NCBI RefSeq assembly: GCF_015476655.1
Contig: NZ_JABFHF010000033.1
Span: forward strand, 1 to 64,000
Direction: 5' to 3'
Source: Aquiflexum lacus
GTDB taxonomy: Bacteria > Bacteroidota > Bacteroidia > Cytophagales > Cyclobacteriaceae
Length of the DNA: 64,000 nt
Shown: positions 1 through 9,297 of the stretch, piece after piece
How positions within the stretch are numbered: position 1 is the first letter of the stretch
Layout of the letters: each line of letters starts with the position of its first letter
Notes under the pieces: model-generated
What the model saw: the letters and a program-made list of their open reading frames with translations, nothing else
Databases searched by the model: none
Told to the model about the DNA's origin: nothing
Program-made: the position numbers and the translations under genes

Positions 1-3000
1 TGATATATTCCGGATCGCTGCCCTCCTCGAAGACAATGCCCTCGCTGATGGCTTTATCGAACGATGTGTTCCAAGGTACAATCAGCATATCGGAAAGCTC
101 CTGCTCCCCTGTCGTCCTGCCGTTTTTGTTCGGCACTTTGCATTTGAAGACCAGCAGGTTGAACTTGAACTTGTCGGTTGCCTTATTGCCCGAAGGATCT
201 TTGGCCTCGAATTCCACAAAGCTGTTCTCAGGTTTTCTGAACTTGGTTCCGGGTTCAGGGCACTGATGAAGCTCAAAGCCGCAGTTGTCGGAGGCTTCCA
301 CCCTGTCCTTAAAGTCAGGCATGGTAAAGGTGTCCCCTTTCTTCATCATCCAGACAAAGGCTTTCTTCTCAACTTTGATTTTTGGTTTGGTCTCATCCAC
401 TAAAATCACCTTGAATTCAACTTCGTCCCTGTTGCCTTTCGCATCTTTGGCTATAAGCTTGACGCTGTTCTCCCCTATATCCTCACAGGTAAAGTCGCAC
501 TTGCTCAGGTCGAGTTTCAGCGGGCCACAGAAGGCCGTGGAACCGTCATCGGCCATATCAGGGTTAAGTCTTGCCTTGCCCTGACTGTTGAGTTTCAGTG
601 TCACCACAGGTTTGGCTTTGGCAGTCACTTCACATTCTCCTTCGATAAGGTTGACTGTCACACGCTGCTTGGCGGTGCATATATTACCGCTGCCATCAAT
701 GACTGTCCAGGTCACTGTCGTGGTGCCTATGGGGAACACCGCAGGGGCATTGTTCCTGACCTCGGCAATGCTGCAGTTGTCTGATACCTCCGGTTCACCG
801 AGATCAACCTCGGAGGAAGAGATTCCGCCGCTTGTTGCGCTCAGTACCAGATTGGCAGGGGCCTTGATATCCGGTAGTTCCCTGTCCCTGACCGTTACCT
901 TCTGTACCGCAGTGGCCGAATTGCCGCTTCTGTCTGTTACCGTCCAGGTGACAATGGTCTCACCTAGCGTGAAGGATGTAGGGGCATCATTGCTCAGTCC
1001 GCCATCAGGAATGTCTCCCGTAAAGGTGGCTATGCCAAGATCCACATTGTTTGCTTCACAGATTCCCTTGTCGGTATCCACGAGGATATCGGCGGGAGCA
1101 CTGACTGTCGGAAGATCCGTCTCAGTATCCGCAGGAATCACGGTTACGCTCTGGGTATCCGTTGCTGTATTGCTGTTGACATCGGTCACTGTCCAGATTA
1201 CAATGGTGGTTCCTATCGGGAAGGACGTCGGTGCATCGTTGGTTACTTCTGCCACACCACAGTTGTCGGAAGTTGTCGGGGTTCCGAGTTCCACATCAGT
1301 AGCTGACTCCTCTCCTGCCTGCAATTGAATACTGATATTGGCAGGGGCGGATATTTGAGGTGCTTCATTGTCCTCTACTCTTACCGTCTGCGATGCGGTG
1401 GCTGTGTTGCCCGAGGCATCGGTTGCTGTCCAGGTGATCTGGGTATTGCCCACAGGGAAGGTTGCAGGGGCATTGTTGCTGATGCCGTCAGATGGGATGT
1501 CCTCACCGGTCACTGTTGGTGTGCCGAGTTCAATGGCTGAGGCGCCACAGGTGCCGGGGTCATTGTTGACCGTGATGGCAGGTGGTGCGGTAATGGTAGG
1601 TAAAACCTCCCTCGTCACTGTGACGGTCTGTTCTGCAGTGGCCTCATTGCCACTTCCATCCCGGACGGTCCAGATTACTGTAGTAGTACCCACAGGGAAA
1701 CTGCCAAGTGCATTGTTGCTTACCTCATCGATGCTGCAGTTGTCTGAGACGGTAGGCTGTCCGAGTTCCACATCCTCTGCCGAATCTTCATCGGCCTCTA
1801 TCCTGATGGTGATGTTCGCAGGGGCGGTGATCAGCGGCAGTTCTTCATCCACCACAATAACGGTCTGTTCTGCGGTGGCCTCATTGCCATTGACATCAAT
1901 CACTGTCCATATTACTGTGCTTGTGCCCAACGGGAAGACCTCAGGGGCATTATTGCTGAATGACAGGACTTCACAGTTGTCCGAAACCTTTGGTTCACCC
2001 AAATCAATCTCTCCTGACTCGCAGCCATTGGCCACGGTTAGTGTATTGACTGTAGGCGGTGCGATGATGGTCGGAGCCTCTTTGTCCACCACGGTTACGG
2101 TCTGTATCGCAGTGGCTGTATTGCCTCTGCCGTCAATGACTGTCCATACCACATTGGTGGTTCCCACAGGGTAGGTTTCAAGGGCGGTATTTGTAATGCC
2201 ATCGGCAGGTATATCCTCACCGGTCACTGAAGGTGTTCCGAGTTCAATGCCTGATGCGCCGCAGGTGCCGGGGTCATTGTTGACCGTAATGGCAGGTGGT
2301 GCTGTGATGGTGGGCAGGATTTCCCTGGTCACCGTAACGATCTGCTCTGCCGAGGCCGTATTGCCACTGATATCTGAAACGGTCCAGGTAACAACTGTCA
2401 CGCCAAGTGGGAACACAGTGGGTGCATTGTTTTCTATTTTATCGATACCGCAGTTATCAGAAGCCTCTGCTTGACCCAGTGCTACGACTGTCGCGCTGTC
2501 AGCATCTGGCGCAATCTGCACAAGCAGATCCGCAGGGGCAGTGATCAGCGGTTCTTGATCTTCTGTGACAGTAACAATTTGACTGGCTGTCGCCACATTT
2601 CCGTTCAGGTCTTCCACTGTCCAAGTTACTGTCGTATTTCCAAATGGGAAGAGTTCAGGTGCATTATTGGTTATAGATTTGATACCACAATTGTCAGCTA
2701 CAGTTGGTTGGCCAAGTGCTACATCCGAGGCATCACATCGTGACAAGGTCGCCAAGACGGTTACAGCAGCTGGCGCTGTAATAGTAGGTGGCTCGGGGTC
2801 AGTTACAGTTACCTCCTGTGTGGCAGTGGCAATATTGCCCTTTCCATCCGTAACGGTCCAGGTGACCACAGTTGTGCCGATAGGGAAGGTTGCCGGTGCA
2901 TCATTGCTAATGCCGTCGTTGGGGATGTTCTCGCCTGTCACGCTGGGTGTGCCAAGATCCGCAACGGTTGCAAAACAGCTTCCAGCATCCGTGCTTACAT

Positions 3001-4750
3001 TTAGAGGTGCCGGTGCTAAAATGGTAGGCAGTACTTCTGTCGTTATGATAACATTTTGTAAAGCGGTCCCCGTATTGCCAGCCAAATCGACAGCAGTCCA
3101 AGTAACATTCGTCGAACCGACTTCGAAAACTACCGGTGCGTTATTCTCAAGCAGCTGTAAACCACAGTTTTCCAAAATCAATGGTGAACCAAGGTTTATA
3201 TTTATGCTTTCGATACCATCCGATCCGGCCGGTAATTCGATTACCAAGTCAGCAGGAGCGGTAATCGAAGGCGCAATATTGTCAATCACTTCAACCTCTT
3301 GGGTTGACTGAACTTGATTTCCCGCAGCATCTGTCGCAGTCCATGTGACAACAGTAATGCCGAAGCCAAAATTCTCGGGAGCATTGTTTGTCAGTGTTGG
3401 CTCACCGCAATTATCGGTGGCGGTAACTCCACTGAAATCCACATTGGTGAATACGCATTGATCTGCACTGGCATTCAAGACAATTCGACCCGGTATCGAG
3501 ATTTCTGGCGCCTCCTTGTCCTCAATGACTACCAATTGTTTTTGGGTGGATTTAAGGCCTGATATATCCGTAAAGGTCCAAATGATCTCAGAACTACCCT
3601 GTTTGGTAATCGGAAACAATGATTCATCCGCTGTCCCTATAACCTTGCTGCCGTCTTCGGCGGTTGCGGTTGGTGCGGTCAAATCCGACAGGTTGATGGC
3701 GCAAGCATCCTCAAGGGTTGGCAGTTCTGCCAAATCAGGTTTAGGAGGCACCGTAAATTGTGGCTCACCGACAATGAATTCCTTACTGACCACCGGACTC
3801 CAAATTCCTTGGGTATCCCTGATACGTACGGTGATACTGTGAGTACCCTGTGACAAATCAGCCACGGCAATCAATGCTTCTACAGAAATCGCCGATGCCG
3901 GCTGATCTAAAGTTATAGATGTGGCATTGCCTTCTCCCGGATCATCGCCATCAAAAAAATACTCTACATAGTCCACCATAGTGGGTTTACCGAAGTTTTC
4001 ATCATTGACATAAAACACACTACTCCTGGCAAGACCCCAAATATTATCCTGACTTTTGAAACGGACGCCGATGTTATGGAAACCTGGCTGAATGTCTGTA
4101 AGGGAAATATTTCCCAAGACTTGGGGATTGGGACCTTGGTTCACGGAGAGGGATTTTCCCAAACCAGGTCCCGGGTCGTTATCTATAAAATATTCAGCCG
4201 CTGTGATTGGAAGCAAAGGCGAATCTGTAATGGAATTTTGGATAAAAAATATCCGTGACCTCGCAGTTGACCATTTTCCTGATTGGTCCTGAAACCTTAC
4301 AGCAATATTATGGAAACCTTCAGGAAAGCCAGAGAGGCTGACAGGGATTGCCAATGAAGCTTCGGCTCCCGGAGTAATATTGGTTTTGGTGCCATTACCG
4401 GGTCCTGGGTCTGTGTTGATAAAATATTCCATACTTACCACGGTACTGACTTCCTCAGAATCTACGGGACTTTCGATCAAAAACACACGTGTCCGTGCGA
4501 CAGACCAAAAATCATTGCTGTCTTTGAACCGGACCGAAAGTGTATGGAAACCTAAGGCCAACCCCTGAAGGCTGACCTGAGTCTGAACACTTGGATTAGC
4601 AGATGCAGGCACTGGAAAAGACTTTCCACTGCCCACACCTGGGTCGGCATCCAGAAAATACTCCGCCGCTGTGATGGTTGGATTTTGTGCCCTTGCTGCA
4701 AAGGGCAACCACATCCACCCCATCAATAGGATGCATAAAAAGGTTCTCAT
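1..4750 (-). CDS. Giant secreted HYR-repeat surface protein, 3' end outside the window
   Basis: The frame is open from an ATG at 4750 to the left edge, over 1580 codons, so the C-terminus is not seen. The N-terminus is a signal peptide (MRTFLCILLMGWMW..., cleavage near ARAQ). About four 80-residue repeats follow, each opening with EYF-x-D-x-DPG and closing with a GFH..VRFKD..W..AR..F pattern. From about residue 410 to 1370 come about 12 HYR (hyalin repeat, Ig-like) modules with the signature APA-I...DNCG...NNAP..FP-GTT-VTWT..D..GN-ATA-Q-VTV. A Lys/Cys-richer non-HYR region ends the visible part. HYR modules are common in Bacteroidota surface adhesins; a T9SS sorting domain is expected beyond the edge but not seen. 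The gene starts 12 bp after the stop of the upstream beta-helix gene, so the two are probably co-transcribed. Its G+C is visibly higher than that of most neighbours. Substrate or ligand is unknown. Confidence 0.9.
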   Translation of the reverse strand, partial: MRTFLCILLMGWMWLPFAARAQNPTITAAEYFLDADPGVGSGKSFPVPASANPSVQTQVSLQGLALGFHTLSVRFKDSNDFWSVARTRVFLIESPVDSEEVSTVVSMEYFINTDPGPGNGTKTNITPGAEASLAIPVSLSGFPEGFHNIAVRFQDQSGKWSTARSRIFFIQNSITDSPLLPITAAEYFIDNDPGPGLGKSLSVNQGPNPQVLGNISLTDIQPGFHNIGVRFKSQDNIWGLARSSVFYVNDENFGKPTMVDYVEYFFDGDDPGEGNATSITLDQPASAISVEALIAVADLSQGTHSITVRIRDTQGIWSPVVSKEFIVGEPQFTVPPKPDLAELPTLEDACAINLSDLTAPTATAEDGSKVIGTADESLFPITKQGSSEIIWTFTDISGLKSTQKQLVVIEDKEAPEISIPGRIVLNASADQCVFTNVDFSGVTATDNCGEPTLTNNAPENFGFGITVVTWTATDAAGNQVQSTQEVEVIDNIAPSITAPADLVIELPAGSDGIESININLGSPLILENCGLQLLENNAPVVFEVGSTNVTWTAVDLAGNTGTALQNVIITTEVLPTILAPAPLNVSTDAGSCFATVADLGTPSVTGENIPNDGISNDAPATFPIGTTVVTWTVTDGKGNIATATQEVTVTDPEPPTITAPAAVTVLATLSRCDASDVALGQPTVADNCGIKSITNNAPELFPFGNTTVTWTVEDLNGNVATASQIVTVTEDQEPLITAPADLLVQIAPDADSATVVALGQAEASDNCGIDKIENNAPTVFPLGVTVVTWTVSDISGNTASAEQIVTVTREILPTITAPPAITVNNDPGTCGASGIELGTPSVTGEDIPADGITNTALETYPVGTTNVVWTVIDGRGNTATAIQTVTVVDKEAPTIIAPPTVNTLTVANGCESGEIDLGEPKVSDNCEVLSFSNNAPEVFPLGTSTVIWTVIDVNGNEATAEQTVIVVDEELPLITAPANITIRIEADEDSAEDVELGQPTVSDNCSIDEVSNNALGSFPVGTTTVIWTVRDGSGNEATAEQTVTVTREVLPTITAPPAITVNNDPGTCGASAIELGTPTVTGEDIPSDGISNNAPATFPVGNTQITWTATDASGNTATASQTVRVEDNEAPQISAPANISIQLQAGEESATDVELGTPTTSDNCGVAEVTNDAPTSFPIGTTIVIWTVTDVNSNTATDTQSVTVIPADTETDLPTVSAPADILVDTDKGICEANNVDLGIATFTGDIPDGGLSNDAPTSFTLGETIVTWTVTDRSGNSATAVQKVTVRDRELPDIKAPANLVLSATSGGISSSEVDLGEPEVSDNCSIAEVRNNAPAVFPIGTTTVTWTVIDGSGNICTAKQRVTVNLIEGECEVTAKAKPVVTLKLNSQGKARLNPDMADDGSTAFCGPLKLDLSKCDFTCEDIGENSVKLIAKDAKGNRDEVEFKVILVDETKPKIKVEKKAFVWMMKKGDTFTMPDFKDRVEASDNCGFELHQCPEPGTKFRKPENSFVEFEAKDPSGNKATDKFKFNLLVFKCKVPNKNGRTTGEQELSDMLIVPWNTSFDKAISEGIVFEEGSDPEYI
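940..3500 (-). repeat. Tandem HYR modules with a three-module higher-order repeat
   Basis: Inside the giant gene, modules of about 79 codons (about 240 bp) repeat in tandem. Every third module carries the variant TGEDIPADGI instead of SDNCGI and begins LPTITAPPAITVNNDPGTCG. Two of these (DNA around 1500-1625 and 2215-2340) are nearly identical at base level, about 714 bp apart, so blocks of three modules appear to have been duplicated recently. Such blocks are substrates for homologous recombination and length variation. Confidence 0.8.
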
Positions 4751-4762
4751 GGTCGTGTCAAC

Positions 4763-5749
4763 TTAATTGTTGGCTTTACCTTCAACCTGGATATTCAGCG
4801 TACCGTTTTGGGGTACGGTGGGGTTCAGTATGACCAAAGATTCGACACTTGGTATACCCGGCAAGCCAGAAACCAAAAATCCTTTACCTCCGAACAACCC
4901 AATATCTGTCCCGTCTGTACCGGCATTGATGCCTACACTGCCTGGCTGCAATGAAAGATCCATTCTGTACAAATCGGATGAAAAGGTAAAATTCACAAAT
5001 TGAGGATCTGTTTCAAGAAAGTTTCCAGAACCGCTATTGGCTGAAAAGTCAATATTCGGAGCATTGTTGAATATAGAATTTGCTATACTGGATTGATTAA
5101 GACTAAATGAGGAACCATAAAAAACACTATTGGTAATTACATTTGCCCTCCCTTGAATAGACCCAGCATAATATACATTATTGGATAAAATTGAACCGTT
5201 AATTACACATGTATTCATATAATTATTTCTAATCGTCCAATTGGCTGTCAAATTATTATCATAGTAATTGTAAACTCCACTACCATATAAATTATTTTCT
5301 TCCAATAGCCAATTTTGAGGGATTCGGGAGGGATCGTTTGGACTATGGTACAAATAATTAACCTGGCACCTTCTTACCTGCACTTCATCGCAATCAGCAA
5401 CCCCAATGATGATAGCGCCGATATTGAGGCCCAACAAAATGGATTGGGAAGCTTGGTTACTGCCAAAAGTCAGGGTGCCGATGGTCGCGTTTGCACCACC
5501 GTTGAAGTCCGTATTTGCTCCCGGACCTATAATGGTCAGACGTATGTTAACAGTGAAACTTCCATAGCTGGTGGATGAACCGCTTATCAGGATGATATCC
5601 CCATCAGAGGAAGCATCCACTGCTTCTTGTATGGAAGTGAATTGGGCTACATCCCCAGCATTATTGCTGACAGTACGGGTGGCAGCGAAAAGTCCGACTG
5701 AAACAATCAGGCAAAACAAAGAAAGTAGAAGTTTTTTCATGGTTTTCAT
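4763..5749 (-). CDS. Secreted beta-helix-type protein of unknown function
   Basis: About 328 residues. The open frame extends upstream to 5878, but the signal peptide MKTMKKLLLSLFCLIVSVGLFA begins at 5749 (or 5740), so that start is preferred. After the signal peptide come TRTVSNNAGDVAQFTSIQEA and VDASSDGDIILISGSSTSYG, a typical opening of right-handed parallel beta-helix (pectate-lyase-like, DUF1565-type) proteins. Asn-rich segments with repeated short strands follow. No catalytic residues of polysaccharide lyases can be assigned, and no T9SS C-terminal domain is visible (the protein ends QVEGKANN). It lies 12 bp upstream of the HYR gene in the same orientation, suggesting a two-gene surface-structure operon. 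Confidence 0.75.
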   Translation of the reverse strand: MKTMKKLLLSLFCLIVSVGLFAATRTVSNNAGDVAQFTSIQEAVDASSDGDIILISGSSTSYGSFTVNIRLTIIGPGANTDFNGGANATIGTLTFGSNQASQSILLGLNIGAIIIGVADCDEVQVRRCQVNYLYHSPNDPSRIPQNWLLEENNLYGSGVYNYYDNNLTANWTIRNNYMNTCVINGSILSNNVYYAGSIQGRANVITNSVFYGSSFSLNQSSIANSIFNNAPNIDFSANSGSGNFLETDPQFVNFTFSSDLYRMDLSLQPGSVGINAGTDGTDIGLFGGKGFLVSGLPGIPSVESLVILNPTVPQNGTLNIQVEGKANN

Positions 5750-6286
5750 AGAGTTAAGAGTTTTAGTAAATGGTGGAAAAAAAGATTGAACCAAAGTAGA
5801 AATGGTATGAGAATAATATTTTAATTTAAATCTAACGATGATATGATCTGGAAAACAGTGTGACTTAGCAATCGGCAAATCCCATTAAGAATCTGTCGGT
5901 TCCGGGGAGAATTTGGAAAAAGAATATTTCATTTATGTATCAAAAAAATGCCGCCCCTTTTGCAGAGACGGCATTGAAAAATAAGTACTCATTACCCTTA
6001 AATTGTTTTAAAATGAAATCAATCAGTTGAAAATCAGAATTAAATGTACTTGTAGAGATGCTAGTTGAGAAACTTGAAATAGCCAATGGTGGAATTGACT
6101 TAAAAATCGGATGGAAAATGGTTGAATTCGGTTTTAATAAATGTATTTTACCTATGACCTTAAAAATTAAAAAAGTGTTTCTAATCTCAAAACTAAATTA
6201 ATATGCTTTAATTTTTAAAGAAAAATAACCTTCTCAAATTTAACCAAAAATAAATCTTATATTATCGGTTTAAAATTCATATTACA
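5750..6286. other. Divergent intergenic region
   Basis: 537 bp between the minus-strand HYR operon and the plus-strand kinase gene. It is AT-rich, and the only structure I recognise is the hairpin at 5948-5974. Promoters for both directions should lie here, but no clear -33/-7 pair could be assigned. Confidence 0.5.
5948..5974 (-). terminator. Terminator-like hairpin upstream of the beta-helix/HYR operon
   Basis: ATGCCG (5948-5953) pairs with CGGCAT (5969-5974) around a 15-nt loop. On the minus strand the hairpin is followed at once by seven Ts (5948-5942). No gene lies upstream of it on the minus strand, and the operon begins about 200 bp downstream. It may therefore be a leader attenuator, or the end of a short RNA. 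Function is inference. Confidence 0.45.
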
Positions 6287-7138
6287 ATGATTAAGATGGT
6301 TTTTTTTGGTGATTTTTGGAACAATCAATATTATTCCACAGTATTTTCTCTTAAAATTTTACAAATCCAGATTGATACCGAGATCAAAACCCTGATTTTA
6401 TTTGCACTTATTCCTGTGATGGTAGCATTTTCCTTTGTGATTTTTGTCTTCTACCGCTCAAAAAGGGAAGCAAAAATTAAAGAAAAAGAAACAGAACTAC
6501 AGCTCCAAAAAACCGAAGTAACCCTCAAAGCCCTCAAAGCCCAGATCAATCCCCATTTTATCTTCAATTGCCTGAATTCAATCCATCATTATATGTACAG
6601 CCATCCTGTCAATGAAGCCGGGCAATATTTATTGAAGTTCTCCCAACAAATCCGTTATGTCCTTGAAAGCAGTGAGCGAAAAACAGTCCCCCTCTCAGAA
6701 GAATTGGATGCCAACAGGGTTTATCTGGAACTCGAACAGTTACGCCTGAATCACACTTTTGATTTTTCCATTACTGTCGAAAATGGCCTGGACCCGGATA
6801 CCATCTATATTCCGCCCATGCTGATTCAGCCTTTTTTGGAAAATGCAGTTTGGCATGGGGTATCCGGAGGCGGAAAAATCGACATGGTGATTTCACAAGC
6901 GGATGACAATCATTTGTTGTGCGAAATCAAGGATGAAAAGACCAATAGTAAACCTCTAGAAAAAGAAATAAATCTCAGTCAACAGGTCAAAAAGACTTCC
7001 TTGGGGATGCAGTTGATGCAGGAACGTTTTGATTTGCTTAACCAAATAAACAACAATAAATCAGGATACAGGCTCGAAGAGAGAAAAGATGGGATTCCAG
7101 GGAAAGTCCTGCAGATTAGGATACCTTTTGAAGATTAG
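6287..7138 (+). CDS. LytS/YpdA-type sensor histidine kinase
   Basis: 283 residues, short for the family because there is no large sensor domain. It has one membrane segment at about residues 34-56, a short coiled-coil linker, then the His_kinase domain with phosphoacceptor H90 in the motif NPHFIFN. An HATPase region follows with the N-box LENAVWHG near 184-191. It should autophosphorylate and pass phosphate to the LytTR regulator that starts 2 bp after its stop. With so little sequence outside the membrane, its signal may be membrane state or a partner protein (inference). M4 at 6296 is an alternative start. Confidence 0.9.
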   Translation: MIKMVFFGDFWNNQYYSTVFSLKILQIQIDTEIKTLILFALIPVMVAFSFVIFVFYRSKREAKIKEKETELQLQKTEVTLKALKAQINPHFIFNCLNSIHHYMYSHPVNEAGQYLLKFSQQIRYVLESSERKTVPLSEELDANRVYLELEQLRLNHTFDFSITVENGLDPDTIYIPPMLIQPFLENAVWHGVSGGGKIDMVISQADDNHLLCEIKDEKTNSKPLEKEINLSQQVKKTSLGMQLMQERFDLLNQINNNKSGYRLEERKDGIPGKVLQIRIPFED

Positions 7139-7140
7139 CT

Positions 7141-7884
7141 ATGAAAAAATACAAGGTCATTATCATAGAAGACGAAGCAGCTGCCCAAAGTCAATTGAAA
7201 GCATTGCTGGAAAAATATCCTGATTTACAATTGGTTGGTCAGGCTTTCAATTTGGAAGATGCTTCCAAATTGGTATCAAAGGAGGAACCGGACCTGGTTT
7301 TTTGTGATGTGGACCTTCCACCGGGCAATGCTTTTGATTGGTTGTCGGGATTTGAAAGCATCCCTTTTTCAATCATATTTACCACTTCCTACGATACTTA
7401 CGCTACCCTTGCTTTTCGCTTGGCAGCGGTAGACTACTTGCTGAAACCATTAGTAGAAACCGAATTGGATCAGGCATTGGAAAAATTCCGGTCCAAAATG
7501 CAAAAGGGAAGCAACTTCGACCATGTGCAGGAATTACTGAACAATCTCCATAAATCCATCCCAAAAAAGAAGGTTGCCCTCCCTACCCTATCCGGATATC
7601 TTTTTGTGCCAATCGAGGACATTATCCGATGCGAATCGGACAATACTTATACCACCTTTCACCTGATTGATAAAAAAACCATCATCGTATCCAAAACCCT
7701 CAAGGAATGTGAACAGATGCTTTTGGAGCAGGGTTTTTTCCGGGTGCACAACAGTCATTTGATCAATTTGGCATATATCAAAGAATACCTCAAAGGAGAG
7801 GGCGGCCAAGTGAAAATGGAGGACGGAAGCTATGTGGATGTTTCCAGAAGGAGAAAGGATGAATTCTTAAAAAATATCCGATGA
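7141..7884 (+). CDS. LytTR-family response regulator
   Basis: 247 residues. The N-terminal receiver domain has acidic residues E10-D11, phosphoacceptor D56 in FCDVDLP, a Thr pair in IIFTTS and Lys in YLLKPL. The C-terminal LytTR DNA-binding domain spans about residues 140-247 (I-RCESDNTYT-F, FFRVHNSHLINL). It is the partner of the kinase encoded 2 bp upstream, and the pair forms an operon. Target genes cannot be read from the sequence; the LytTR family usually binds paired direct repeats upstream of target promoters. Confidence 0.92.
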   Translation: MKKYKVIIIEDEAAAQSQLKALLEKYPDLQLVGQAFNLEDASKLVSKEEPDLVFCDVDLPPGNAFDWLSGFESIPFSIIFTTSYDTYATLAFRLAAVDYLLKPLVETELDQALEKFRSKMQKGSNFDHVQELLNNLHKSIPKKKVALPTLSGYLFVPIEDIIRCESDNTYTTFHLIDKKTIIVSKTLKECEQMLLEQGFFRVHNSHLINLAYIKEYLKGEGGQVKMEDGSYVDVSRRRKDEFLKNIR

Positions 7885-7967
7885 TCTAACCAAATTCAAC
7901 TAAAAGTTTACCATGTTCTATGGAGATTTTTCCATTTGCTAATTTGTGTTGGACTTTATACCACCAA

Positions 7968-8237
7968 ATGGATAAATTAATCCGTATGAAAAAGCTTGTG
8001 GTCAGTGCATTTGTAGAAAAGGGAGAAATCCATTTGATCTTGGATGGTAGCCCGGTTGCTTCCTTATTTCCTGTGGAATTGGAACTCAGTGATGATGAAC
8101 ATGTACTCCAATGGTATGTGGACAGTCCGATCGGGGGGCAGTTTACGCTGAGTATTTCTTCCCCAAAATCCGCCGAGATGCAACTGACCAAACGTTTGGG
8201 AAAGGGAGAAAAAGATTGGGGGGGAGTGGGGATTTGA
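7968..8237 (+). CDS. Small protein of unknown function
   Basis: About 89 residues from ATG 7968 (alternatives at 7920 and 7986). The product starts MDKLIRMKKLVVSAFVEKGE, with alternating hydrophobic/polar strands and no signal peptide or membrane segment. It looks like a small cytosolic beta-rich protein. It lies about 80 bp downstream of the LytTR gene in the same orientation and could be read from the same transcript. The overlapping minus-strand open frame is rich in Ser/Pro with no coding character, so the plus strand was chosen. I do not recognise a family. Confidence 0.5.
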   Translation: MDKLIRMKKLVVSAFVEKGEIHLILDGSPVASLFPVELELSDDEHVLQWYVDSPIGGQFTLSISSPKSAEMQLTKRLGKGEKDWGGVGI

Positions 8238-8300
8238 AAAAAGACAGAAGATGTGAGACGTGAGATTTTAGACTTGGCAGCAGAATGGAGTATGAGGTGA

Positions 8301-8336
8301 ATTGGAAAATTGGAAGATTGGAACATTGAAAAATTG
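8301..8336. repeat. 8-bp tandem repeat (ATTGGAAN)
   Basis: Four consecutive 8-mers, ATTGGAAA, ATTGGAAG, ATTGGAAC and ATTGAAAA, then a partial ATTG. The array lies in the gap between two plus-strand genes. Similar degenerate ATTGGAA-type strings occur between genes in other Bacteroidota genomes (recollection, not checked). Confidence 0.8.
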
Positions 8337-8485
8337 TCAGTGATTTACCAACATTATGGGTTCTATATATTAAGGAATAAAAGTTGGTAGTTTAAAGGAT
8401 AAAATAATGGGTAAGAAAACTTAATTTAAATCAATTTTTTATTCAAATATATTTCTCAGTGTCAGTAGAAAAAATATAAAAGAAT

Positions 8486-9250
8486 ATGAAAACAGATAAA
8501 AACTTCAAATTGGAAGAGTCCTATGAAATCAGTCCAAATGATGCGGCTTGGTTGGTATACAATTTTATGAAACAGCCAGCCCTTTGTGAAATAGGATCTA
8601 AGGAGGCTATAGGCGGAATAATTGAAAAATCCACACTTATGGACCCAAATAAAGAAGATATGCTTCCTTTCAAAGGTACCATGGCTTGGTTTTGCAGAAA
8701 TGAAGATCCAAATCTAGAATTGCCAAAGTGTTTTTTGGCATTTGAACAAGGCGAGTATCGTCCAGAAAGGGTGCCTGGTAGACCAAAAAAAAAGACATTG
8801 CTGTACAGTGATAAAATTATCTTATGCGACAAACCTCAAATCACAGAAAAAGATATATTGGATTTAATTTTGGATTCAAACCCTGTGCACAAAAGCGAGG
8901 ACAAAGAAATCGACGTTGACACAGTGAGAAAACTTAGAACAAAATTCGGAAAAGATCCTAGGGGAAGGAAATTCAACCGGTACTATTGCAGTTTTTTTGA
9001 AAATGAGGGAGTAATCAATGAGGAAGTAAAAAACTTGGTAAAAAATGCGGATGTGGAGTATATCAAATATTTTTTTGGCTATGATAATTCCCATAAAAAA
9101 TACTTTAGTTCAAATCGTATACGGTTGATCCTTATGGGGTATAATTCAAATGGATTACTTTTCAAAAACATAGATTTTAGAGAAAAATCCGGTTTAATCC
9201 TTCAAAATTCCTGGCCTCCACCACCACCAAACACAGAGGAGCAAACCTGA
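8486..9250 (+). CDS. Hypothetical cytosolic protein
   Basis: 254 residues, no signal peptide or membrane segment, rich in Lys, Asp and Asn. It opens MKTDKNFKLEESYEISPNDA. The central part is basic (RPERVPGRPKKKTLLYSDK) and the C-terminal tail is proline-rich (WPPPPPN). I do not recognise a domain. It is followed after 47 bp by a membrane protein in the same orientation. The basic patch could hint at nucleic-acid contact, but this is weak. Confidence 0.7.
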   Translation: MKTDKNFKLEESYEISPNDAAWLVYNFMKQPALCEIGSKEAIGGIIEKSTLMDPNKEDMLPFKGTMAWFCRNEDPNLELPKCFLAFEQGEYRPERVPGRPKKKTLLYSDKIILCDKPQITEKDILDLILDSNPVHKSEDKEIDVDTVRKLRTKFGKDPRGRKFNRYYCSFFENEGVINEEVKNLVKNADVEYIKYFFGYDNSHKKYFSSNRIRLILMGYNSNGLLFKNIDFREKSGLILQNSWPPPPPNTEEQT

Positions 9251-9297
9251 ATCAGGTTTTGATTTCTGGCTTTGACAATTTTGCCCATAACTATTGC

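Noticed and set aside
940-3500. Regularly spaced repeats that might suggest a CRISPR array
   Set aside because: The period is about 240 bp and the repeats encode a protein module in one frame, so they are not repeat-spacer units.
36-3842. Long plus-strand open frames such as 588-1328, 1368-2174 and 2667-3311
   Set aside because: They are mirror images of the repetitive HYR gene on the minus strand. Their Ser/Thr/Val-rich products have no independent features, whereas the minus-strand frame is unbroken and full of HYR signatures.
7886-8326. 146-codon minus-strand frame
   Set aside because: Its product is Ser/Pro-rich without any motif, and it overlaps a better plus-strand frame that follows the LytTR operon.
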